Of a stretch of DNA of 6,221 nucleotides, positions 1 to 5,185 are shown in pieces. The notes beneath the pieces were generated by a model. The model was not told where the DNA came from. It searched no databases and saw only the letters and a list, made by a program, of their open reading frames with translations. Source of the stretch: DATGIQ01 sp035295665 (GTDB lineage: Bacteria > Planctomycetota > Planctomycetia > Gemmatales > Gemmataceae); the NCBI GenBank assembly GCA_035295665.1, contig DATGIQ010000341.1, forward strand, positions 1 through 6,221, written 5' to 3'. The translations under genes and the position numbers were made by a program. Numbering within the stretch: the stretch's first letter is position 1; each line of letters begins with the position of its first letter.

Positions 1-147
1 ACGGTTGCGGAAACAAGCTTTGCCACACATGGGGCAAGGCCGATGCGTGAAGTTGCGGCTGCGATGAATGATCTTGGCTTTGGGCAGATCTTCGGGTCGC
101 GTGATGCCTTCGGTGACGTCAGGCAGATACTGTCCGGGACCAGCCAC
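1..147 (-). CDS. Partial transposase-like zinc-ribbon protein (N-terminus only)
   Basis: Open reading frame of 49 codons that enters from the left edge; the C-terminal part lies outside the window. The GTG start at 147 is chosen because AAGGAGG lies 8 nt upstream (162 to 156) and no in-frame ATG fits. The protein opens with VAGPGQYLPD, continues through RPEDLPKAKIIHRSRNF at about residues 17-33, and then has a zinc-knuckle-like CPMCGKAC at 38-45, so a metal-binding N-terminal ribbon is likely. From memory, this opening resembles a transposase-like family found in many copies in planctomycete genomes, in which a zinc ribbon precedes a DDE-type catalytic part. That assignment is recognition only, since the catalytic region is not visible. 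The repeats at 179-252 fit an element end just upstream. It could instead be another zinc-ribbon protein. Confidence 0.55.
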   Translation of the reverse strand, partial: MAGPGQYLPDVTEGITRPEDLPKAKIIHRSRNFTHRPCPMCGKACFRNR

Positions 148-155
148 AGCAATGC

Positions 156-162
156 CCTCCTT
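156..162 (-). promoter_or_regulatory. Ribosome binding site deciding the GTG start at 147
   Basis: AAGGAGG read on the minus strand, 8 nt from the GTG codon. It is a near-perfect anti-SD match and is the main reason to accept a short partial gene at the left edge with a non-ATG start. Confidence 0.6.
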
Positions 163-178
163 CGCCAGTGAGTCTGGC

Positions 179-207
179 TGGACTTCCCAGGAATCGTGTG
201 GACTTCC
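179..207. repeat. Direct repeat of TGGACTTCC, 20-bp period
   Basis: TGGACTTCC occurs at 179-187 and again at 199-207, exactly 20 bp apart, which is about two helical turns. On the minus strand it reads GGAAGTCCA twice, just upstream of the probable transposase start. Such pairs can be transposase-binding sites near an insertion-sequence end or an operator for the gene at 147. The match is seen directly; the role is inference. Confidence 0.5.
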
Positions 208-220
208 GCACGGTTGGTGG

Positions 221-252
221 ACACCCAGTTAAGGGTGTAAAATCACCCTGGG
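221..252. repeat. Overlapping inverted repeats (ACACCC / GGGTGT / CACCCT)
   Basis: ACACCC (221-226) pairs perfectly with GGGTGT (233-238) across a 6-nt loop. AGGGTG (232-237) pairs perfectly with CACCCT (244-249) across the 6-nt loop TAAAAT. The central arm is shared, so only one hairpin can form at a time. CCCAG (224-228) and CTGGG (248-252) give a third pairing. The cluster lies 4 nt past the stop of the TIGR03067 gene on the minus strand and upstream of the transposase-like gene. There is no clear U tract on either strand, so it is a weak terminator at best. It may mark an element end. Confidence 0.45.
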
Positions 253-255
253 AAT

Positions 256-786
256 TTAATGGGGCTTGTCTGCTCCTCCGGCCGAGCCGGTCGACTTGAT
301 TCGCTTGAAGAGAATCAAAGTGTTCTTGCCTTTGCCATCAAACTGTGTTGGCCGAGTTTCGCCGGGCTCGGCTATGCAGAGTCTTAGCGTATCACCTTTT
401 AGTTCGTAGATGGCGAAGGAGACTTTGCCCTTGTTGTTGCCGAATAAGTACGTAAAGTTGCCTTGCTTGGGGCTCTTGGTGGCATCCAGCTCCACCTTCC
501 ACTCCTTCTTCTCAGGGCCATCGTTTTCCTTTAGTGTCCATTTGGCGCCTTCGATGACGAGGCGGAAGCGTGTCCGAAGCTTCTCCTCGGGCAACTTTCG
601 GCCCTGGTCTTCTTCGGCCATCATGATGTAGGTGCCTTGCAGTTGGCTCTGGTCCTCCGTGTTCTTGTCAGACTTCTGGGCTGGTCCATCTGCCCCGGCA
701 ATGTGAGTGCAACAGACTATCCAACACGCCGCTACGCCTAGACCGAGGAGGATCGCTGTGGCAACTTGTCGCTTGCTTTCAAACAT
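256..786 (-). CDS. TIGR03067-domain secreted protein
   Basis: Encodes 176 residues from the ATG at 786. A hydrophobic segment at about 8-31 (VATAILLGLGVAACWIVCC) after K5-R6 is a probable signal peptide, with possible cleavage near AGA/D at 31-33. A lipoprotein form is conceivable because of the cysteines at 21, 25 and 26, but there is no clean lipobox. Residues 48-164 match the planctomycete TIGR03067 domain: it starts SQLQGTY, has KLPEEKL at 64-70, RLVIEG at 75-80, GDTLRLCIAEPGETRPTQF at 131-149, and ends LILFKRIK. This family is very abundant in planctomycetes; its biochemical function is unknown, and the fold is thought to be a small beta structure. The tail 165-176 is Gly/Ser rich. Export is inferred from the signal peptide. 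No partner gene is evident, and the next minus-strand gene is about 200 bp upstream. Confidence 0.88.
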   Translation of the reverse strand: MFESKRQVATAILLGLGVAACWIVCCTHIAGADGPAQKSDKNTEDQSQLQGTYIMMAEEDQGRKLPEEKLRTRFRLVIEGAKWTLKENDGPEKKEWKVELDATKSPKQGNFTYLFGNNKGKVSFAIYELKGDTLRLCIAEPGETRPTQFDGKGKNTLILFKRIKSTGSAGGADKPH

Positions 787-794
787 GCATTCGG

Positions 795-799
795 CCTCC
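795..799 (-). promoter_or_regulatory. Ribosome binding site deciding ATG 786 over GTG 801
   Basis: GGAGG lies 8 nt upstream of the ATG at 786. The longer reading from GTG 801 would place this site inside the coding region and add MEAEC before the basic start of the signal peptide, so the shorter form is preferred. Confidence 0.7.
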
Positions 800-804
800 A
801 CATG

Positions 805-821
805 GGTTTCGACAGGAAACC
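805..821 (-). promoter_or_regulatory. Hairpin just upstream of the TIGR03067 ribosome binding site
   Basis: GGTTTC (805-810) and GAAACC (816-821) form a perfect 6-bp inverted repeat with a 5-nt loop. On the minus strand it ends 5 nt before the GGAGG site, so in mRNA it would sit at the edge of the ribosome landing area. It could modulate translation or bind a protein. The pairing is seen; the role is inference. Confidence 0.35.
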
Positions 822-993
822 GTCAATCGAGTTATTCGTTGCCGAGCAGCATTTCTTGCGAGTCGAACCCATCGATGTCCGAAAAAGACGGCTTACCCCC
901 GTGTCTACTTTTCGTGGGGAACTCCAGGCCAAGGAATTTACAGCATTTGCTCGCTTGAGTCACGACCAAGTTCCCTCTTTTGATGCTAAAGAC

Positions 994-1335
994 TCATAGA
1001 TCAAGTCTATTCGGAAAACCTTCGCCTAATCCGAGGGCAAACGTATTCTGATTAATAAAAAGGCTTTTTGGGGTTAGGAAGGTTCCCATTCCCACGCCAG
1101 CAATCTCAATTGCTGCGGTCGAAAGCGGCGTGTTAAAAATGCCCCGCTGGATGAACAAAACGGCGTCGGTGTCTGACACGCCCCGGATGGTGAAGTCGGT
1201 TTCCGTGAATGATCTGCCGCTAAGGTCTCCCGTACCTTTCCCTTCGAATGTAAAGCTGATTGTGGCTGCTCTTGCTTGTCTCGCCCCACTTAGAATTAAA
1301 ACCAAAGCCACCGAGCCGCACAGAAAACGTTTCAT
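994..1335 (-). CDS. Short secreted protein, probably a truncated PEP-CTERM-type protein
   Basis: Encodes 113 residues from the ATG at 1335, with GGAGG (1349 to 1345) 9 nt upstream. Residues 1-23 are a classic signal peptide: K2-R3, hydrophobic core VALVLILSG, cleavage after ARA. The mature part (ISFTFEGKGTGDLSGRSF, TDFTIRGVSDT, IEIAGVGMGTF, SLFINQN) resembles the first half of short planctomycete exported proteins that normally end with a PEP-CTERM sorting signal. These usually continue for another 70-100 residues and finish with Pro-Glu-Pro, a transmembrane helix and basic residues, none of which is present. The reading stops at TGA (996-994), right where the family would go on. A +1 frame continues only about 12 codons (YESLASKEGTWS), so simple read-through does not restore it. 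Probably a gene remnant, though a short functional secreted protein cannot be excluded. Confidence 0.6.
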   Translation of the reverse strand: MKRFLCGSVALVLILSGARQARAATISFTFEGKGTGDLSGRSFTETDFTIRGVSDTDAVLFIQRGIFNTPLSTAAIEIAGVGMGTFLTPKSLFINQNTFALGLGEGFPNRLDL

Positions 1336-1525
1336 GGACGCGATCCTCCGACCAGAGAGCGGAACGCGGGCACGAATGGCCAGTATGGTCAGGTTGCGTG
1401 CGGCAAGTCAAAAGGAATGTCGGCTGCGCTTTAAGCGAATGTGGTCGCGCCTGGCGAGTAGGCTTGAACGCCTGTGCCGATCACTCGGGTTGAGGCAGGT
1501 TCGGTGTGATCGGAGGGGATGACCA

Positions 1526-2038
1526 ATGACGCTCAAACACTTGGCGCGAGAAGGTACTTACGCGGAGCTATCTGCGCACCTAAAGGACCACGGCTCTTCG
1601 ATCAATCCGACTGATTTGGCAGCAGCATTGGTTGCTGCCGTCCTACGGGAAGACGCAGCAATTGTAAGGCTGCTCTTGGAACACGGGGCGAATCCCAATA
1701 CGCGCATCGACGAAGGCTGCTGGTCCGTCCTTGATTGTGCTGTTGAAGACAATTCCCTGGAAATAGCCCGTCTGTTGGTCGAACACGGAGCGGACGTCAA
1801 TGCGCGCAGTGAGGATGGCTTTACGGTTCTGCACCACGCCGTCGATATCGAAGGGGATGGGGCACAGCAACGTCAGACAACGCCGACAGCGGATCTGACC
1901 GCGCTACTGCTCGAACATGGCGCTGATCCACGGCTCAAGACTTCTGGAGGCGAGAGTCCGTTGGATATCGCCATCCAGTATGAGCACACCGCAGCTGTCG
2001 CGCTGTTGAAGGAGCGCCTGCGAGCACTCGGGGAGTAG
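1526..2038 (+). CDS. Ankyrin-repeat protein
   Basis: Encodes 170 residues. The ATG at 1526 is supported by GGAGGGG at 1512-1518, 7 nt upstream. There is no signal peptide or membrane segment, so a cytoplasmic protein is expected. After a helical lead-in (1-29) come ankyrin units: about 30-62 (LVAAVLREDAAIVRLLLEHGANPNTR), 63-95 (VLDCAVEDNSLEIARLLVEHGADVNAR), 96-138 (FTVLHHAVDIEG, then TALLLEHGADPRLK) and a capping unit 140-169 (GGESPLDIAIQYEHTAAVALLKERL). The third unit carries an extra loop of roughly 12 residues (about 108-120, rich in Gln and Thr) between its helices, which is unusual for the fold. Ankyrin repeats bind other proteins; the partner is unknown. It stands alone, is flanked by minus-strand features and is not in an obvious operon. 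A weak hairpin terminator may follow at 2098. Confidence 0.9.
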   Translation: MTLKHLAREGTYAELSAHLKDHGSSINPTDLAAALVAAVLREDAAIVRLLLEHGANPNTRIDEGCWSVLDCAVEDNSLEIARLLVEHGADVNARSEDGFTVLHHAVDIEGDGAQQRQTTPTADLTALLLEHGADPRLKTSGGESPLDIAIQYEHTAAVALLKERLRALGE

Positions 2039-2097
2039 GAGCGAAACGGGCAACAGCGCGGCGTGCCGGATAGCAAAACATGCTCTCTCCGTCCTTG

Positions 2098-2117
2098 GCC
2101 TGGCGCGCCGGGCTTTC
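2098..2117 (+). terminator. Possible intrinsic terminator after the ankyrin gene
   Basis: GCCTGG (2098-2103) pairs with CCGGGC (2108-2113), including one G-U pair, around the loop CGCG, and is followed by TTTCGCT. It lies 60 nt past the stop at 2038. The U tract is short, so termination would be inefficient; the site could be an incidental GC palindrome. Confidence 0.3.
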
Positions 2118-2191
2118 GCTCCGTTCGTGGGGCTATCGAGAAAGGACAGACACGTTACCCCCAGCTTCGAGTTGCTTTCGTCACTTCCTAG

Positions 2192-2264
2192 TAGCGGCGG
2201 GTGGGATCGAACCACCGACACGCGGCTTATGAAGCCGCTGCTCTAACCTCTGAGCTACGCCGCC
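2192..2264 (-). tRNA. tRNA-Met (anticodon CAT)
   Basis: A full cloverleaf of 73 nt can be folded. Acceptor GGCGGCG pairs with CGCCGCT; the D arm is GCTC/GAGC with an 8-nt loop; the anticodon stem GCGGC/GCCGC encloses loop TTCATAA with anticodon CAT; the variable loop is GTGTC; the T arm GGTGG/CCACC encloses TTCGATC; the discriminator is A. CCA is not encoded (CTA follows the discriminator). Position 1-72 is a G-U pair. The paired first position and the D arm exclude the usual C1-A72 initiator type. Elongator Met is most likely. A CAT tRNA whose C34 is modified to lysidine (Ile2) is the alternative, and the D loop AGAGGTTA is similar to that class. Met versus Ile2 is not settled from sequence alone. 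Confidence 0.9.
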
Positions 2265-2570
2265 AACATTTCGCTAAGTCGTTGTCCTTCTGGTTTTTCC
2301 GTCACGAACGCTTACTACTGGAAATCATTCTATCCGAGCCGTGTTTTTCCGGCTAGCGCGTCCGCCTGAGCTATGCCAAAGCGTATGGCTCGGTGCTGTG
2401 GCAACCCCCAAGGCTGTGACATAAGCTTGCGTGTGCAGCTGGCCTTCCCCCTAACGGAAAGCATCTTTGCAACAGGAAGTCAACGCAAGGCCGCTGACGC
2501 AGGGTGGTTAACTTCCCGTTTAGGGCCGATTCATTTTGGCGGTGAAGATTGAGCTGAAGAGGAGAACCGT
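2265..2570. other. Intergenic stretch without a convincing gene
   Basis: About 306 bases lie between the 5' end of the tRNA and the start of the 646-residue protein. No reading frame here has a good start site or recognisable product. It contains a tRNA-like patch (2337-2378, minus strand) and overlapping inverted repeats (2449-2525). It must hold the tRNA promoter and probably that of the downstream gene, but no pair of -35/-10 hexamers with proper spacing stands out. Confidence 0.6.
2449..2525 (+). promoter_or_regulatory. Two overlapping inverted repeats before the extracellular protein gene
   Basis: GGAAGTCAAC (2475-2484) and GTTAACTTCC (2507-2516) form a 10-bp stem with one mismatch and a 22-nt loop. 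CCCTAA plus CGG (2449-2457) pairs with CCG plus TTAGGG (2516-2525, one bulged T), a longer-range stem whose 3' arm abuts and overlaps the first stem's arm at 2516. The two structures compete for the same bases and end 45 nt before the ATG at 2571. They may be an operator or an mRNA leader element. The pairings are seen; the function is inference. Confidence 0.35.
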
Positions 2571-4511
2571 ATGCGCCCTCGGTCAAGCCGAAAACTTCAA
2601 CTAGAGGTCCTTGAAGATCGTTGGCTGCTTTCCATCGGGACGAATCTGACCCTGAGCGACTCGGTCTCCGGCACCTCGACGTATGGCCAAAATGTCCTCT
2701 TCACCGCCACACTTGTCACCACCAACAACGGTCCGGTAACCGAGGGGATGGTTACGTTCAGCGAAGGAGGGAGCACTCTCGCTTCCGTATCCGTGTCCTC
2801 CAATGGTTCGGCCGGCCTCGCAACCTACGCGACTGCGGCTCTTTCGGCAAACACGCACACCATCACGGCCTCTTACACCGATTCTTTGGCAACCTACGGT
2901 CCCAGCTCGAACACCGACAGGCTCGCGGTCAATCCCGCCCCGTTGACCATCACGGCCGCCAATCAAACCATGATCTTTGGCGGCACGTTCCCTTCACTCA
3001 CCGTCGGTCACTACACTGGCTTCGTCAATGGGGATACCGCTTCCAGCCTGACGGCGCCCCCTACGCTCTCGACCACCGCCACCGTGAATAGCGGCGCCGG
3101 CAGCTATCCCATCCATCCCAGCGGCGCGGTCGATTCCAACTACACAATCTCCTACGTGAACGGCACATTCACGATCACTCCGGATACCGCCACCACATCT
3201 CTGCTCACGTCGACACCCACGGTTCCGTATGGTCAGCAGGCCATGCTCTCGGCGACGGTGGCTCCCGGTTTATCCTCCTCCGATACGGAGACAGGTTCGG
3301 TCGTCTTTTCCGATGGAAACACGCCCTTGGCCACGATTCCCGTGACCGCCTTCGGGCGTGTGGCCGTGGCCGGGTTTAACACCCCAAATCTGACCACCGG
3401 AGTCCATACGCTGACGGCCAGCTACTCAGGAGATGCCAACCACACGGGGAGCACGTCCAGCGCGGTGACGGTGACGGTCGGCGCGCCACCTCCGGGTGTC
3501 ATCAGCGGTACCGTCTTTCGTGATGATAATGCGAATGGTGCACAGGATTCCGGCGAACCGGGCATCCAGGGACAAACGCTCTTCCTCGACCTCGACGGCT
3601 CCGGTCAGCTCAAACCAGCGGATCCGACCGCGACCACCGATCCCAATGGCAACTACCAATTCACTGTTACCGCCGGCACCTACACCGTCCGTCAACTCCT
3701 CCTCGGCGGCGTTCTGCTCCGCGCACCGGCCACCGCGGACTACCAGGTCACAGTAGGGATCGGAGCAACCGTCAGTGGACAGAACTTTGCGGAGATCCCC
3801 ACCAGTATCTCCGTGCCGTTGACCTTGCCTCCAAATACGTCCTTTGTGAAACAAGGCAGCGCCAACGCGGACTATGTCGAGGGACTCTATCGGGCCATCC
3901 TGGACCGTGATGCCGACGCCAGCGGCCTAGCAGGGTGGACTGCGCAGCTCAACAGCGGTGCTCTATCACGCTTGCAAGTGGTGCAGGGAATCCGCAACTC
4001 TCCCGAACACTTCACCGACGAGATTACGGACTTCTATAACACCCTGCTGGGCCGGGCCCCCGATTCCGCCGGACTGCAAAACTGGGTCCGGCAACTCCAG
4101 GCCGGCATGAAAGAGGAGCAGATCGCATTCTATTTCCTGGATTCCCCGGAGTACCTGAGTCAGGGCGACAAACATTTTGTGGATGCGATGTACCTTTCGC
4201 TGCTGGGGCGAGCGTTCGATGCTGCCGGAGAAGTGGGCTGGCTCAGTCAACTCGGAGACGATACAACCGGCAACCCAACCCATTCCGCGACCCTAACGCA
4301 TGAGCAAGTGATCTCGGATTTCCTCTATTCCAGCGAATCGGAGATCCGCTTGACGCAGGGCTATTACGAGGTCTTTCTCCAGCGGCCGGCGGATAATGCC
4401 GGCTTGAATGGCTGGGTCGTCCAGCTTCAACAGGGAACCCGATTTTTGACCATCGGTCAGCAGTTCCTCTCTTCCGACGAGTTCTATAACCGCGCGGCCG
4501 GGCAGGGGTAA
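2571..4511 (+). CDS. Modular extracellular protein: Ig-like, MBG, SdrD B-like and four DUF4214 repeats
   Basis: Encodes 646 residues. The ATG at 2571 follows AGAGGAG (2558-2564) with a 6-nt spacer. The N-terminus carries LQLEVLEDRWLLS (9-21), a motif shared by large planctomycete surface or secreted proteins; no classical signal peptide is visible. Domains in order: bacterial Ig-like Big_3_5 type (about 27-120: TYGQNVLFTATL, HTITASYTDS); MBG-type (122-204: PLTITAANQTMIFGG to NGTFTIT); second Ig-like (207-303: VPYGQQAMLSATV, HTLTASYSGDANHTGS); SdrD B-like, often calcium-binding (310-409: ISGTVFRDDNANGAQDSGEPGI, DPNGNYQF); linker (410-433); four DUF4214-type units (434-641), each with an 'LxR..D..G...W...L' core. 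Ig, MBG and SdrD B modules act as spacers or adhesive arms on cell surfaces; DUF4214 occurs in secreted and S-layer-like proteins, function unclear. No C-terminal anchor is seen. Likely secreted or surface-attached; adhesion or matrix role inferred. Nearly cysteine-free. Confidence 0.92.
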   Translation: MRPRSSRKLQLEVLEDRWLLSIGTNLTLSDSVSGTSTYGQNVLFTATLVTTNNGPVTEGMVTFSEGGSTLASVSVSSNGSAGLATYATAALSANTHTITASYTDSLATYGPSSNTDRLAVNPAPLTITAANQTMIFGGTFPSLTVGHYTGFVNGDTASSLTAPPTLSTTATVNSGAGSYPIHPSGAVDSNYTISYVNGTFTITPDTATTSLLTSTPTVPYGQQAMLSATVAPGLSSSDTETGSVVFSDGNTPLATIPVTAFGRVAVAGFNTPNLTTGVHTLTASYSGDANHTGSTSSAVTVTVGAPPPGVISGTVFRDDNANGAQDSGEPGIQGQTLFLDLDGSGQLKPADPTATTDPNGNYQFTVTAGTYTVRQLLLGGVLLRAPATADYQVTVGIGATVSGQNFAEIPTSISVPLTLPPNTSFVKQGSANADYVEGLYRAILDRDADASGLAGWTAQLNSGALSRLQVVQGIRNSPEHFTDEITDFYNTLLGRAPDSAGLQNWVRQLQAGMKEEQIAFYFLDSPEYLSQGDKHFVDAMYLSLLGRAFDAAGEVGWLSQLGDDTTGNPTHSATLTHEQVISDFLYSSESEIRLTQGYYEVFLQRPADNAGLNGWVVQLQQGTRFLTIGQQFLSSDEFYNRAAGQG

Positions 4512-4588
4512 AGCCTCCTTGGCGTGAACGACCGCGCCGGCTCATGTGCCAGTCACCGACATTCAGTCGCTTCCTCAGCGAGTCCCTG

Positions 4589-4608
4589 ACCCCCCAGAGG
4601 GGTTTATT
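4589..4608 (+). terminator. Possible terminator after the extracellular protein gene
   Basis: ACCCC (4589-4593) and GGGGT (4599-4603) form a 5-bp stem with loop CCAGA, followed by TTATT. It lies 78 nt past the stop codon and before the molybdoenzyme operon. The stem is short but GC rich and the tail is U rich, so a modest terminator is plausible. Confidence 0.4.
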
Positions 4609-4619
4609 GCCATCGTTGG

Positions 4620-4631
4620 TGGTAATATACT
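4620..4631 (+). promoter_or_regulatory. Possible promoter (-10 region) of the molybdoenzyme operon
   Basis: TGGTAATAT (4620-4628) reads as an extended -10 (TGn plus TAATAT), and the overlapping TATACT (4626-4631) matches five of six positions of TATAAT. No good -35 hexamer lies at 16-18 bp. Transcription would start near 4635-4640 and give a leader of about 70 nt before the ATG at 4706. The position, after a terminator-like hairpin and before a new operon, supports it. Confidence 0.3.
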
Positions 4632-4705
4632 GCAAGTCCGCCCAGGCGGTCTGAATCCATGGCGCGAACGGCGTCGGGAGCACGCTGTTTCCTGAAGGAG
4701 GGCCC

Positions 4706-5185
4706 ATGACATCTGTCACCGAACTCCACGTCAACGGAACCAAGCAGCGCATCGAGGCCGCCCCGGCGCGGAGCCTCCTGAGCGTTTTGCGCGATGACCT
4801 GGACCTGTGCGGCAGCAAATATGGCTGCGGCGAAGGCCGGTGCGGGGCTTGCACGGTGAGTATCGACGGCAAGCCCACTCGATCCTGCACTACGCAGGTC
4901 GGCGATTGCGTGGGTAAGCAAATTGGCACCATCGAAGGGTTGGCGCAGGACGGTAAGCTGCATCCGCTCCAGGAAGCGTTTTTGGAAGTCGGGGCCATGC
5001 AGTGTGGCTACTGCACGCCAGGAATGATCATGGCCGGTGTCGCCCTGCTCCGCAAGAACGCCGATCCGTCGCTGGTGGAGATCATCCGCGCAATGGAAGG
5101 AAACATCTGTCGCTGTGGGACGTATTCCCGGATTATCCTGGCGATCCAAAAGGCGGCCCAAGCTCTGAAAGGGGGTGCCCGATGA
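4706..5185 (+). CDS. [2Fe-2S] small subunit of an IorAB-type molybdenum hydroxylase
   Basis: Encodes 159 residues, the usual length of the xanthine dehydrogenase-family iron-sulfur subunit (IorA/CoxS type). AAGGAGG (4695-4701) lies 4 nt before the ATG. The N-terminal domain (about 4-78) is plant-type ferredoxin-like with cluster ligands C41, C46 and C49 in GCGEGRCGACTV and C61 in TRSC. The C-terminal four-helix domain (about 85-155) holds the second cluster with C100 and C103 in QCGYCTPG and C135 and C137 in CRCGTY. All eight ligands are present, so it should be functional. It relays electrons from the molybdopterin cofactor in the large subunit to an outside acceptor. It has no signal peptide. 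Its stop overlaps the next start (ATGA), indicating translational coupling. The physiological substrate cannot be told from this subunit. Confidence 0.95.
   Translation: MTSVTELHVNGTKQRIEAAPARSLLSVLRDDLDLCGSKYGCGEGRCGACTVSIDGKPTRSCTTQVGDCVGKQIGTIEGLAQDGKLHPLQEAFLEVGAMQCGYCTPGMIMAGVALLRKNADPSLVEIIRAMEGNICRCGTYSRIILAIQKAAQALKGGAR

Noticed and set aside
1130..1522. Plus-strand open frame of 130 codons opposite the truncated secreted protein
   Set aside because: Arg-rich composition typical of antisense translation, no ribosome site, no recognisable motif; the minus-strand frame has a clear signal peptide.
1..2192. Genomic island inserted at the 3' end of the tRNA
   Set aside because: The side and gene content would fit, but no integrase gene and no second copy of the tRNA 3' end are found in the window.
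2327..2332. TAGAAT on the minus strand, 63 nt upstream of the tRNA, as a -10 element
   Set aside because: The hexamer at the proper -35 distance (TAGCCG) does not resemble TTGACA, so one hexamer alone is not enough.
2371..2586. Small minus-strand open frame in the gene-free stretch
   Set aside because: No good ribosome site, no recognisable motif, and it overlaps the start of the 646-residue gene.
4512..4705. Minus-strand reading across the spacer (for example NDGNKPLWGVRDSLRKRL) that looks protein-like
   Set aside because: The frame is open only because it continues antisense to the two flanking plus-strand genes. It has no start site, ribosome site or recognisable family, so I treat it as spacer, possibly holding an old gene fragment.
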